Positions 1-7,941 of a stretch of DNA of 64,000 bases are shown here, in pieces. The stretch comes from CAVTPU01 sp963736695 (GTDB lineage Bacteria; Actinomycetota; Actinomycetes; Mycobacteriales; Micromonosporaceae), in assembly GCA_963736695.1 (NCBI GenBank), contig CAVTPU010000004.1, positions 3,100,001 through 3,164,000 of the forward strand, given 5' to 3'. The first letter of the stretch is position 1. Every line of letters starts with the position of its first letter. The notes beneath the pieces are model-generated. The model made no database searches. It was given only the letters and a program-made list of their open reading frames with translations, and was not told the origin of the DNA. The position numbers and the translations under genes are program-made.

Positions 1-1
1 T

Positions 2-40
2 GCGACCAGCGGGCTGCAGAAAGTCACGGCCGCTGGTCGC
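2..40. terminator. Short inverted repeat, possible terminator
   Basis: An 11-bp perfect inverted repeat (2-12 with 30-40) encloses a 17-nt loop. It has no T-run. It may end a gene that lies left of the window; no coding region is visible beside it, and the rest of 41-359 shows nothing I can support. Confidence 0.3.
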
Positions 41-359
41 TTGAGAAGTCTCCTGAGGCCTCCCGCCCATGATTGTGTTGGGTCGGACCGGCTGCGACCG
101 GTGCAATCGCTCACAACCCTGGACGTTGGAATATTTTTCGTCCCGGGCGGGCACCATTGAGCTCGATGATCTGACGGCCAAAGGCCGGTCCGACCCAGCC
201 CGCTGGCTGCGTCGTACAGGTCGACGATCATGATTTGTGGATCTTGCATCTGACGAGACAGGTGCTGCTCACTGGCTCGGGTAGCGTGCGGTCTGTGCTA
301 ACCCAAAGTTGCGAGGGTTGCGCCGATAGTGACGTCGAACGGCGGTGGGGAGGGGTCAA

Positions 360-476
360 GTGACCGACGGCAACGAAATGGTCGAGATCGAGCGCGAGGC
401 GACGGCGGAGGTGGTGAAACGCTCACCGGCCGTCGATCGTGACCGACCGTCGACAGTGGAGTCAGCAGGCCGGTGA
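360..476 (+). pseudogene. N-terminal remnant of the 2164-3219 gene family
   Basis: A GTG-initiated reading frame of 38 codons opens with the same residues as the protein at 2164 (NEMVEIER in both, preceded by a similar three-residue start) and then ends at a TGA. The intact relative is about 351 residues long, so this is either a truncated copy or a very short leader peptide. It sits directly upstream of the first toxin-antitoxin pair. A second decayed copy of the same family lies at 6180-6368, upstream of the second pair, which suggests the family and the toxin-antitoxin genes have been duplicated together. Confidence 0.5.
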
Positions 477-526
477 CTGTCTAGTGCCACGCCGAGGTTG
501 CACGACGCCTTAAACGGGAGGATTGA

Positions 527-820
527 GTGACAGAGCCATCGGTCCTGGGTGGGATGCCGACGTTCGAGTGGAATCCCGACGAGTCAGTCTCATACGAAGT
601 CGCGGTCGAGGCGATCACGCAGGCGGTCGCCGCATACACCGTGCTTATCAGGCAAGCCGAGCAGGCCGGTGACGCCGACTTGGTCGAGAAGCTGACCGCC
701 GCGCAGGCTAGTTGCACCGCTGACCGGGACCGCCTGCGGTCAACCGACCACGCGCAGGTCGCACAAGTGACCAGCCAATATCGCGAATTGATCGATCGTC
801 TGCGGCGCCAAGCCCGATGA
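527..820 (+). CDS. Putative antitoxin of zeta-type TA pair 1
   Basis: A 97-residue acidic, probably all-helical protein. I recognise no named family, but it is clearly paralogous to the proteins at 7639-7941 and 20336-20629: all three share an N-terminal EW(N/D) element followed about five residues later by S(Y/F)EV and then an A-x-YT motif near residue 38. The GTG start at 527 is preceded by GGGAGGA at 516-522. Its stop overlaps the ATG of the downstream zeta-like toxin by 4 nt, so the two are translationally coupled. Position, size and conserved pairing suggest it neutralises the kinase, as epsilon does for zeta; this is inference, since no sequence similarity to epsilon is evident by eye. 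Confidence 0.65.
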   Translation: MTEPSVLGGMPTFEWNPDESVSYEVAVEAITQAVAAYTVLIRQAEQAGDADLVEKLTAAQASCTADRDRLRSTDHAQVAQVTSQYRELIDRLRRQAR

Positions 821-1854
821 GTGTGATCGACCCTCGCAAGCACCTGTTGTCCGAAGGCGAGTCTCAACGCATCTTCCGCGACAGGATCGTTCCCCAGCAG
901 CTCGCCCAAGGCGTCTCCCAGCAGCGGCCGGTGGTGGTGTTTGTCGCGGGCCAGCCCGGCGCGGGAAAGACCAAGACCACCGAGTCCGTCAAGGCGATGC
1001 TCGACCGTCGCGGCGGCGCGATCGTGGTCAACTCCGACTACTACAAGCCATACCAACCCGACTATGGCCGCCTGCTGGTCGAAGACGACCGCAACGCCGC
1101 CCCATATACGAGCATGGACGGCCGTCGCTGGATGGCGGACGCCGAGCGCTATCTCATCGCCCGCCGAGTCGACACGATCATCGAAACCACCATGCGCGAC
1201 CCAGGTGACTTCGTCGAGCCCGCCCGCATGTTTCGCGACGCTGGCTACCGCGTCGAAGTCGCCATTCTGGCGGTCCCCGAGGCGCAGAGCCGGCTCGGGA
1301 TCATCCACCGATACCACGACCAGGTGCGCAAGCTCGGTCATGGTCGACTGACCGCCCGCGACAACCACGACGCTTCCTACCGTGGCGTGATTGCGGCTGC
1401 CGTCATCATCGACCGAGACCGGATCGTTGATGTCGCCAGTGTCTATCGGCGCGGCAACATTCTTCTCGCTACCAATCAGCTCGACGAGGCTGGCCAGTGG
1501 CGGTGGCCGGACGTGTCGATAGCGGCCACCATCGGCATTGAACGGCAGCGTTCTTGGTCGACCGAGGAGACCCAGCTATTCGCCGACGTCGTGACCGACC
1601 TGAGTCGGAACATGGGCGCCGAATGGAGTTCCGAGCTACGCGACCTCACTGCGTTGGCCGTGCCGTTAGCCGATCAGCCAATCAACCTCCCGATCCTCAA
1701 CGCAGCTGCCATACCCAACACTCGAACGGTGTCGGTGGCATTTCCATCGGCCACAAAGGACATGTTGGCCGCCCCAGCGGACCCGCAGTTGCCGGTCCAA
1801 TCGGAGGGATCCCGCCGCCCGTCGCACAGTCGTGGCGAGGAACCAACCAGGTAG
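817..1854 (+). CDS. Zeta-type toxin, P-loop kinase (TA pair 1)
   Basis: 345 residues. Zeta toxins phosphorylate UDP-N-acetylglucosamine and block peptidoglycan synthesis. Visible here are the Walker A motif GQPGAGKT (residues 45-52), an Asp in the VNSDYYKPY segment (D74) matching the zeta catalytic base, a Glu in the IIETT strand (E123), the RY pair after a hydrophobic strand (R165), and a GRLTAR segment (R181) matching the C-terminal catalytic Arg. All key residues therefore appear present. The C-terminal ~100 residues are a low-complexity extension not found in the minimal zeta domain. Close relatives at 7938 and 19275 share the N-terminal IF...IVP signature. The substrate is inferred from the family only. 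Confidence 0.85.
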   Translation: MSVIDPRKHLLSEGESQRIFRDRIVPQQLAQGVSQQRPVVVFVAGQPGAGKTKTTESVKAMLDRRGGAIVVNSDYYKPYQPDYGRLLVEDDRNAAPYTSMDGRRWMADAERYLIARRVDTIIETTMRDPGDFVEPARMFRDAGYRVEVAILAVPEAQSRLGIIHRYHDQVRKLGHGRLTARDNHDASYRGVIAAAVIIDRDRIVDVASVYRRGNILLATNQLDEAGQWRWPDVSIAATIGIERQRSWSTEETQLFADVVTDLSRNMGAEWSSELRDLTALAVPLADQPINLPILNAAAIPNTRTVSVAFPSATKDMLAAPADPQLPVQSEGSRRPSHSRGEEPTR

Positions 1855-2163
1855 GTTGCGGCCGAGCGTCTCAACGCTCAGCCCGTCACCGCAAAATCTT
1901 TGGTCTTGTCGGGTGGTGTTGGCGTCAGAATGGCGTTTCGGTGGCGGGGTCGATCAGAACCAGGCACAGCAGGACGGTTCGCTTCACGCCTTGGTCGATC
2001 ATGGCTTGGATCCGGATGGCGTCAACGTCGAGATGGGCGTTCACGCCGTCGGCGAGCGGGGTTATCGCGACGCGGTTCTCCGGGGCAGGGGTAACGTGCG
2101 GCCGGTGCCGGTGTGTGATGGTCGCGCTGACGGTGATGCCGGGTGGTGAGTGGGAGGAGCCGG
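1855..2163. other. Gap without a supported gene
   Basis: Between toxin 1 and the coiled-coil gene. A minus-strand frame reads through here, ending near 1925, with protein-like composition, but it has no credible start before running antisense to the 2164 gene. I regard it as a possible remnant only. Confidence 0.3.
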
Positions 2164-3219
2164 GTGAGCGACAACAACGAGATGGTCGAGATCGAGCGTC
2201 GGGTGATGGCGGCGTTGACGATGATGGTGCGGGCGTCGTCGGAGTTGGCGCGGACGTTGATTCAGGTGCGGGCGCAGGCGTTGCGGGACGCGGCGCGGGC
2301 TGGGCAAGAGTCGGCCCGGCAGGCGAGAGCTCGAGCGCGGGCGGCGCAGCAGGCCGACGCCGCCGTGTATCGGGCGGTGTGGTCTCCACAGTGGTGGAGG
2401 CAGGCCAGTGCTGAGGACATCGCCCAGGTGTGGCGTGCCGCCGAGACATGGGCTGCGGTGGACCCCCGCGCGGCCGCCGCCCGCAGGCTGATCGTTGAGC
2501 GGCTAGCAAAAATGGGCGTGAACGTCGATCTGGATGCGCCGGTCACGGAGGACGAGACGACGATCGGCGACGCGGTGGACCAAGCGGTGACCGAGGTCGA
2601 TCCGACAGTGATCGAGGGACAGTTCGTCGAGGTCTCGGACGACGAGGTTTCCAGGTTGGCGCAGGCTCGGGAGCGGATGGCCGAGCATGTGCGGGCTGTG
2701 TGGCCGGAGGACACCTCGGAGGGTCGCGCGGATCGGGTCATTGGCTCCAAGGCGTGGGTGGTGTTGGCGAACAAACTCGCCCAACTCGAAGCCGAGGGGC
2801 ATGACGTGCGGGCGTTGCTGCGAGGGGTGCCCGAGTTCGTCGATCGGGCGCACACCCCAGCGGCATTCGCCTATCGTGCGGTGGTCGACCAGGTCAACGA
2901 GCAGACAAAAGCGGACGCGGCTCGCGCGGACGAACGGGATCAGCGGAGCGGGGAGAACCTGTGGCGTGAAACCGGCGTGGACGGCCGGGCAGCAGAGCAC
3001 GCGGAGACGGCACGCTCGGTGGCGGAGACCGAGGCGGATCGGGCGGCAGCTCATGAGGATCGGGCCGCCCAGTTGGCTGCCCAGAGTTACCCGGAGGACA
3101 CCGCCGTCGCGGTGGCGGACGTAGGTGCAAGGCCAGACAAATTGAGGCCAACGAAACGCCCGTCGCCCCCCGATCGTGGTCGTCGTCGACCTGCGACAGC
3201 GGAGCCTCCGGTCAGGTAG
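2164..3219 (+). CDS. Uncharacterised Ala/Arg-rich coiled-coil protein of the mobile region
   Basis: About 351 residues from a GTG at 2164, chosen over an in-frame GTG 21 nt upstream because GGGAGGAG stands 6-13 nt before it and because the remnant at 360 starts with the same residues. The N-terminus is a long charged helix (repeated AR/QA), followed by a Trp-containing segment (WSPQWWRQ near residue 75) and WRAAETWA, a conserved block around LANKLAQLEAEGHDVRALL, and a highly charged C-terminal helix rich in A, E, D and R. No enzyme motif or signal peptide is visible. I do not recognise the family. Two decayed copies (360-476 and 6180-6368) mark it as a recurrent part of this accessory region. 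The WW/WRA-type pattern is distantly reminiscent of the DUF4913 protein at 8975, but I cannot establish homology. Confidence 0.75.
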   Translation: MSDNNEMVEIERRVMAALTMMVRASSELARTLIQVRAQALRDAARAGQESARQARARARAAQQADAAVYRAVWSPQWWRQASAEDIAQVWRAAETWAAVDPRAAAARRLIVERLAKMGVNVDLDAPVTEDETTIGDAVDQAVTEVDPTVIEGQFVEVSDDEVSRLAQARERMAEHVRAVWPEDTSEGRADRVIGSKAWVVLANKLAQLEAEGHDVRALLRGVPEFVDRAHTPAAFAYRAVVDQVNEQTKADAARADERDQRSGENLWRETGVDGRAAEHAETARSVAETEADRAAAHEDRAAQLAAQSYPEDTAVAVADVGARPDKLRPTKRPSPPDRGRRRPATAEPPVR

Positions 3220-3307
3220 GTCTGCGAGGATGCGCAGCCACCCAACGACCGGTAGGGACGCGGACGATCTTGCGACCAGGGATCAAGAATCTCCGAAATC
3301 AGCGCGA

Positions 3308-3796
3308 TCACTCGTCGATGTTGACAAGATCCGCCAGCCGGTCGGTCAGCGCCCGGCGAAGCGAATCGTGACGTGTGCTAAGCATCGCTGACTCGGCGTG
3401 ACGCTGTTCGCCGTAGCGCCAGACCGGACCGTGCCGTAAAGATTCAGGCTCCCACTTGTAGCGGGCGTGTACGTGGGCATGTAGGTGCGGCCACGAGTTG
3501 CCCAACACTTCATAGTTGACTCTACTGAATTCCGGATCAGCAGCCGAGCACACGTCTATGACTGCTTCGCCGAGCAGTGTCATGTCGGTCAGGAATGCTA
3601 CGCGCTCGATGCGGGACAGATCGGTGAGGTGGTTGGCCATGCCGGCGTGAAGAAGCAGACAGTACCCAGGCAGATGCTGGGTGTCGCCAATGACCGCCCA
3701 GCCGGACCCCATTCGCAGAAGAACCGTGGGATTCTCGCCACGTTCGGCGGCGCCCACACGGTCGTCACGCCAGTCGCGCACAGCCTGCCTGTTCAT
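3308..3796 (-). CDS. HIT-family protein
   Basis: About 162 residues. The C-terminal half carries the histidine triad HLHAHVHAR (H-x-H-x-H), preceded by VNYEVLGNSWPHLH, the classical arrangement of HIT nucleotide hydrolases/transferases; the middle His is the nucleophile in that family. The N-terminal half (VLLRMGSGWAVIGDTQHLPGYCLLL) has the usual strand pattern of the fold. The substrate cannot be told; HIT proteins of this size cleave dinucleotides or nucleotide phosphoramidates. Two alternative starts overlap (GTG at 3799 and ATG at 3796). It points away from toxin-antitoxin pair 1 and has no obvious operon partner. Confidence 0.8.
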   Translation of the reverse strand: MNRQAVRDWRDDRVGAAERGENPTVLLRMGSGWAVIGDTQHLPGYCLLLHAGMANHLTDLSRIERVAFLTDMTLLGEAVIDVCSAADPEFSRVNYEVLGNSWPHLHAHVHARYKWEPESLRHGPVWRYGEQRHAESAMLSTRHDSLRRALTDRLADLVNIDE

Positions 3797-3853
3797 CACA
3801 TTGTCGTACCAGGCGTGGCGTCACTCCGCCAATCGGATTGCTGCGCCTGTGTA

Positions 3854-4263
3854 ATGCAATACGTGTCGATTCTTGCCATTCTCGGCCGTCTGAGCGACCT
3901 CGCCGAAGGACAATGGGGGCAGGTGACCGCCAGGCTAGCCGAACAGGATGGCTGCGACAGCCGCCGCAGTGCGCCATCGTGTCGCACGGTTCTGCCGTGC
4001 GTCTATACCGGGTCGGGGATATCCCTGGGTCATCCGCCGAGTTCACGATCGCCAATCAACAGCCGCCCATCAGCGGTGTCGGCCTGTACACCGACACGCT
4101 GACGGGCGATGACTGGCGCGGTCTCGACGGGCTACCCGTGACCCGCTCCGGCCGCACCCTCGCCGACCTCGCTGAACTCAGTCGCCTCGCCGCCGCCTTC
4201 GTACGCCAAGGTCACGCAGGCAGCGATAATTTGGTCGCCGCCCTGGCAGGAGTCACTCGTTGA
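3854..4263 (+). pseudogene. Broken AbiEi-like (type IV TA antitoxin) gene
   Basis: Two pieces in different frames. From an ATG at 3854 one frame reads LAEGQWGQVTARLAEQDG, typical of the N-terminal winged-helix of AbiEi-type antitoxins. From about 3980 another frame reads SHGSAVRLY, then DWRGLDGLPVTRSGRTLADLA and ends at 4263, typical of the middle of the same family (GLPVT..RTxxDLA). The piece joining the two is too short, so part of the winged helix has been lost along with the frame. No AbiEii-like nucleotidyltransferase partner is present; a transposase remnant abuts the 3' end. Assignment rests on motif recognition. Confidence 0.5.
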
Positions 4264-4752
4264 TCACTGCTATGTGGACGGTGGCTTCGAAACGTACGGT
4301 GAGTTTGTCGTAGCGGGTGGCCACAGCGCGGTTTGCGTTGAGGCGGTTGATGCCGCATTCGACGGCGTGGCGCTGCTTGTAGATCTCGGGTTCGAAGGTT
4401 GGAGGTCGTCCACCGTCGGCGCCTTTTTTCGCCAGTTGGTTTGCTGGTTGGCCTTGACGGAAATGGTGGCCTTGATGCCGCGTTGGCGCAGGTAGGCGCG
4501 GTTGGCTTTGGAACTGTACGCCTTGTCGTCCAACACCCGGTCGGGTCGGCGCCTCGGGCGTCCTGGCCCGAGACGTGCCACGTTGATGGCGTTGAGCACG
4601 GTGGTGAACTGTGGACTGTCTCCACGCTGACCGGCGGTGATAACTACGGAGAGGGCCTTCTGTCCCTGCTCGCAGGCCAGATGCGTCTTGGTCGTCAGCC
4701 CACCCCGCGACCGTCCCAACGCATGATCGTTAGGTTCGGAGCCCCGACTCCG
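4253..4752 (-). mobile_element. 5'-truncated IS5-like DDE transposase remnant
   Basis: Reading leftward from about 4752, one frame gives DHALGRSRGGLTTKTHLA, then VLDDKAYSS (second catalytic Asp region) and continues to an A-run at 4424-4429. After this the reading moves to the -1 frame and gives EIYKQRHAVECGINRL (catalytic Glu) and ends at a TGA (4253-4255). This is the C-terminal two thirds of an IS5-superfamily transposase. The N-terminal third and the first catalytic Asp are absent because the HAD gene begins there. The frame change occurs exactly at A-AAA-AAG in the 0 frame, a canonical -1 slippery heptamer, so the shift may be programmed rather than a mutation. Terminal inverted repeats were not found. 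Confidence 0.7.
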
Positions 4753-4773
4753 CCTGCGGGTAGGCTCAGGACT

Positions 4774-5454
4774 GTGATCCGGGCTGTGCTGTGGGACGTT
4801 GACGACACGCTGTTTGACTTCTCTGGCGCGGATCGGCTGGCGTTGTCGCGACACTTCCAGGTGGAGGGCCTGCCGTCGGCGGAGGCGACGTTCCAGCGAT
4901 GGCAACAGGCGACCGAGATCGCCTATGGGCGCTTGGCCGCCGGGGAACTGACATACGAGCAGTGCCAGCGACAACGGGTCAACGGATTCTTGGGGCGGAC
5001 GCTGGACGAGGCGGAGGCGGACGCGTGGCTTGGACGCTACACCGCGCTGTTCGAGGCCGCGTGGACCGTGTTCCCCGATGTCATCCCGACGCTTGACGTA
5101 GTGCATCACCGGCAGGGAATCCTGTCCAACTCCAGCACCGATCACCAGGAACGAAGGCTGACGGCCTTGGGCTTGCGCCATCACTTCGAGGTGCTTCTGT
5201 GTTCGGACCAACTCCCTCGCGCGAAGCCCGATCCTTCGGCGTTCCTGGCGGCGTGTGCAGCGTTCGCGTTGCCACCGGGTGCTGTCGCCTATGTGGGCGA
5301 TCAGCTAGACACAGACGCCATCGGTGCTTACAACACCGGCCTTATTGGCATATGGCTCGACCGTGAAGACACGACACGCCAAGCGCCCGACGGTGTGCAC
5401 CGGATCCCGAATCTCACCGGCCTTCCGCGGTTGCTCGCGTCGCTGACAGACTGA
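4774..5454 (+). CDS. HAD-superfamily hydrolase (subfamily IA)
   Basis: 226 residues from a GTG at 4774. HAD motif I is WDVDDTLFD at residues 7-15 (nucleophile Asp and acid/base Asp), motif II is ILSNSS (about residue 113), motif III contains RAKPDPSAF (Lys) and motif IV is YVGDQLDTD. The helical cap insertion between motifs I and II is of the C1 type, so a small soluble phosphatase or dehalogenase is expected. The substrate cannot be predicted. The start lies about 20 nt from the truncated transposase, suggesting the insertion element was cut at this point during rearrangement. Confidence 0.85.
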   Translation: MIRAVLWDVDDTLFDFSGADRLALSRHFQVEGLPSAEATFQRWQQATEIAYGRLAAGELTYEQCQRQRVNGFLGRTLDEAEADAWLGRYTALFEAAWTVFPDVIPTLDVVHHRQGILSNSSTDHQERRLTALGLRHHFEVLLCSDQLPRAKPDPSAFLAACAAFALPPGAVAYVGDQLDTDAIGAYNTGLIGIWLDREDTTRQAPDGVHRIPNLTGLPRLLASLTD

Positions 5455-5475
5455 GACATCGGCGGGTGAAGGGAA

Positions 5476-5892
5476 TTAGTCAAGGATTCCCATGCGGTCC
5501 AAGAGAGTGATGACGTCACGAACCGCAGGAGCACATCGAGGTGACTCCGCTGTGGTAAACCACGCGACCTCGGCGATTTCAGCGGCCGGGCTGGGCAGCT
5601 GATCGGATTCGGCGCTGAAACACACCAGCCGAACAATCGTTCCCGGCCTGCCGTGGGCCGGAGCGACCACCTCGATCAGGGGTGCCAACTGCGTCGGGTC
5701 CAGCTGAATTCCGGTCTCCTCCAAGACTTCCCGGGCAGCGGTCTGCGGCAGAGTCTCCCCCGCCTCGGGAGTGCCGCCGGGCAGATAGAAGGCATCCGTC
5801 TCCTCGGGTCGCACGACGAGTAGGCGCCGCTGCCGTACGCACACCCAGGTGGCTGCGGTCACTTCCGACGGCTGTGGCAGATAGTCAGTCAC
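5476..5892 (-). CDS. Nudix hydrolase
   Basis: 138 residues from a GTG (5890-5892). The Nudix box GGTPEAGETLPQTAAREVLEETGI fits GX5EX7REUXEEXGU exactly, with the metal-binding REVLEE intact, at about residues 35-58. The N-terminal strand (TWVCVRQRRLLVVR) and FYLPGG before the box are as in small NUDIX phosphohydrolases that clean up nucleotide derivatives. The reading frame extends upstream but without family-like sequence, so the internal GTG is preferred. It converges with the HAD gene with 21 nt between stops. Confidence 0.85.
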   Translation of the reverse strand: MTDYLPQPSEVTAATWVCVRQRRLLVVRPEETDAFYLPGGTPEAGETLPQTAAREVLEETGIQLDPTQLAPLIEVVAPAHGRPGTIVRLVCFSAESDQLPSPAAEIAEVAWFTTAESPRCAPAVRDVITLLDRMGILD

Positions 5893-6179
5893 GCTGCCAG
5901 CTTGCCAGATCCGTCGCGGTTGACATCGGGGAGCATCGAAGCCTCCGTCGCGACAAGGGCAAGTGACCCGTGGTGGCACGCATAGACCAAATTGTGACGC
6001 TGAATCTGCGACGCGATGGGTTTCGTGCCAGGGTAGGCGTCCGACATTGCGGTGTCGGAGTGGCGTACGGCGACGTTCCCGTCCATGTTGTACTCGCGAC
6101 TGGGCGATTCGCGCCGCGCCGAGTAGGCACGATCCGATGCCGATAGAACATGCCCCGCCACCAGGGAGTCAGTTTTCAG
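5893..6179. other. Gap without a supported gene
   Basis: About 290 nt upstream of the Nudix gene. Short frames on both strands overlap each other and none has a ribosome binding site or recognisable sequence. Confidence 0.3.
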
Positions 6180-6368
6180 GAGTTGCCGACAGCCGATCAG
6201 GTACGGGCGGCCTGGCCGGAGGATCGTTGAGAAGGTCGGGCAGAGCGGGTGATCTCGTTGTCAGAGTGGGCGGCGTTAGCGAACAAGCTCGCCGAGCTCG
6301 AAGCTGAAGGACATGACGTGCGGGCGTTGTTGCGGCAGCTCATGAAAACCCGGCCGCCCGTTTGGTGA
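6180..6368 (+). pseudogene. Internal remnant of the 2164-3219 gene family
   Basis: The translation from 6180 reads ...VRAAWPEDR, stop (TGA 6228-6230), then EGRAERVI and LANKLAELEAEGHDVRALLR. It matches the central block of the protein at 2164 (VRAVWPED...EGRADRVI...LANKLAQLEAEGHDVRALLR). An in-frame stop interrupts it and both ends of the gene are missing. It is a decayed paralogue upstream of toxin-antitoxin pair 2. The remainder up to 6619 holds nothing I can support. Confidence 0.65.
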
Positions 6369-6619
6369 AGCAACGTAATCCGAAGGCCGCGATCGGTCTG
6401 ACTCCAGGTCCGCCACGGAGTCCCAGGCCCAGGCACGGACGTCGCGCCGACAGGCACACACTCAGCGGGCAAGCCGACCCGCACCGCAGGCACCGTAGGT
6501 GCCGAGGAGCGGAAGCGGCGCGGCAGCAAAGAAACCCCGATGGTGGCGCCCGCCGTCCTGTTCAAGAAGGGCGGGCCAGCACCGTGGACAGTTGGTGTGC
6601 GGACGTTGGTGAGCTGCGG

Positions 6620-6823
6620 TCAGTCGTCAGTGTCGACGGCGAAGCGCAGCATCGTGATGATGAGCAGCACGGTGCCGGTGAACGCGCCGCCGCCGGTGAG
6701 GATCGCGGTCGGCGGGTTCATTCCTCCAGACCACGCGAGTAGTCCTCCGACCGCGCCGATGAGGGCGGCGGTAAGCACGGTAATCGCGAGCCAGAGCCCG
6801 CGAGCCGTGGGGATGTTGGTCAA
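6620..6823 (-). CDS. Small two-helix membrane protein
   Basis: A protein of 67 residues if it starts at the TTG at 6823 (preceded by GAAAGGG); the frame is open further upstream to an ATG at 6889. Two hydrophobic segments are evident: WLAITVLTAALIGAVGGLLAW (residues ~11-31) and TGTVLLIITMLRF (~50-62), separated by a Gly-rich turn. No family is recognised. It is divergent from the XRE-like gene at 7028, with the paired inverted repeats between them, so it may be under the same control. Confidence 0.5.
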   Translation of the reverse strand: MTNIPTARGLWLAITVLTAALIGAVGGLLAWSGGMNPPTAILTGGGAFTGTVLLIITMLRFAVDTDD

Positions 6824-6942
6824 CTTTGCGCCCTTTCGACAGTCAGGTCCGCCGACGCGAAGGCGCCGACGCAAACCATCGTCAGGCATGTCGGAAGGTG
6901 CTTGACCAGTGAAGATGTCGATACGTCAAGCCCCGACACGGG

Positions 6943-7011
6943 TTGTCATAGCGTTGACAAAGGAAGGTGTTAGCGAGTCGGTTGTAGACTGTAGTTGTCA
7001 TAGCGTGACAA
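6943..7011. promoter_or_regulatory. Paired inverted repeats, probable operator
   Basis: The palindrome TTGTCA-TAGCG-TGACAA occurs at 6995-7011, and a copy with one extra T in the spacer occurs at 6943-6960, 52 nt apart centre to centre (about five helical turns). They lie immediately upstream of the XRE-like gene at 7028 and between it and the divergent membrane protein. The first copy contains TTGACA (6954-6959), which could serve as a -35 box, and a TAGACT lies just before the second copy. Binding by the adjacent regulator, with autoregulation, is inferred. Confidence 0.6.
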
Positions 7012-7027
7012 GTGTGGGGATGGCTTG

Positions 7028-7519
7028 ATGCCAAGGATGCTGAGGATGCCGCCGGAGTCTGATCTACCGAGCGGACCGCATCGCGAGTTCGTCGAAGAAC
7101 TGTTTGTGCACTACCGGGAGGCTGGGCGCCCACCGTTACGTCAGATCGCGAAGTGGATCGATGACAACAAGGACACTCGTGACCTTCGAGGTACGGCGAG
7201 TACCGAGACGATCAGGAAGGTTCTGCAAGGTCGTACGTTGCCGAGGTTGTGGTTCACGGTGGAGACGGTCCTGGAGGCGCTGTGCGGTATCGCGGGGAGG
7301 GAGACCAGCGAGAAACGATGGCCCAACGACTGGATGGGTGAAACGTTCGAGGACGTGCTCAAACAGCGATGGAACGCCGCAATCGATCACGGCGATGGCC
7401 CCCTTCCCAGCCTGCCCCCTCGTCCCAGCCCGCAGCCCGTCCGGCCGCGCCCTGACCCGTGGGCCTCTCCCGCCGGGAAGGTCGGAGGGTTCGATTCTTT
7501 TGACGAGGCACCCTTCTGA
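7028..7519 (+). CDS. XRE-like helix-turn-helix regulator
   Basis: About 163 residues. Residues ~15-85 follow the pattern seen in actinobacterial helix-turn-helix proteins: FVEELFVHYREAG, RQIAKWI, then ASTETIRKVLQGRTLPRLW and VLEALC, i.e. a degenerate Cro/CI-type DNA-binding domain with TIRKVL as recognition helix. The C-terminal 60 residues are Pro/Arg rich and probably disordered. It sits just downstream of two matching inverted repeats and upstream of toxin-antitoxin pair 2, so it may regulate itself and perhaps the neighbouring modules. No ligand-binding domain is seen. Starts at 7025 (TTG) or 7028 (ATG) cannot be separated. Confidence 0.65.
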   Translation: MPRMLRMPPESDLPSGPHREFVEELFVHYREAGRPPLRQIAKWIDDNKDTRDLRGTASTETIRKVLQGRTLPRLWFTVETVLEALCGIAGRETSEKRWPNDWMGETFEDVLKQRWNAAIDHGDGPLPSLPPRPSPQPVRPRPDPWASPAGKVGGFDSFDEAPF

Positions 7520-7638
7520 TCGGGGTTTCGGGGAGTGCGGAACGCCTGGCGGCTGACGTGTGGGCGTTTCATAGTCGTCTGTTTCGGAGATGTTCGGCCG
7601 GTGTGGTCGGTGGCCGTGGGTTCGATGTGGAGGTGGAT

Positions 7639-7941
7639 GTGACCGAGTGGGATATCCGAGACGTTCCCGCGTATGAGTGGGACTCGGAGCGTGCGGTGAG
7701 CTATGAAGTGGCGTTGGAGACGTTGGGTGACGCAGTCGCCACGTACACGGCGTTGGTTCATCAGGAAAAGAGCAAGCCCGTTCCCGACGCGGAGAAGATC
7801 GCGGTCTGGGAGGCCGAGATCACCAAGGCTGCGACGCGGCGGCAGACACTTGATCACAAGGACAGGGAGCGGATCCGGCAGGTCACGGACGAGTACGCGG
7901 CGGTGGTTCGGCGGCTCGACGATCAGATCGAGCCGTTGTGA
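7639..7941 (+). CDS. Putative antitoxin of zeta-type TA pair 2
   Basis: 100 residues from a GTG at 7639, with GGAGGTGG just upstream; the frame is open earlier but without family-like residues. Shares with the proteins at 527 and 20336 the EW(D/N)...SYEV...A-x-YT signature in the first 40 residues and a charged helical C-terminal half. Its stop overlaps the GTG start of the zeta-like gene by 4 nt (GTGA), the same coupling as pair 1. No named domain is recognised; the antitoxin role is inferred from the conserved pairing. Confidence 0.65.
   Translation: MTEWDIRDVPAYEWDSERAVSYEVALETLGDAVATYTALVHQEKSKPVPDAEKIAVWEAEITKAATRRQTLDHKDRERIRQVTDEYAAVVRRLDDQIEPL

Noticed and set aside
1554..2414. A 286-residue plus-strand frame spanning the gap after toxin 1
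   Set aside because: It overlaps the ends of two better-supported genes in another frame and is rich in Gly/Arg without motifs.
5889..6161. A 90-residue minus-strand frame upstream of the Nudix gene
   Set aside because: No recognisable motif, no convincing start and overlap with competing frames.
7480..7510. GGTTCGATTC sequence resembling a tRNA T-arm and possible att site
   Set aside because: It lies inside the coding end of the XRE-like gene and no tRNA acceptor stem or matching flank with the tRNAs at 26.6 kb is present.
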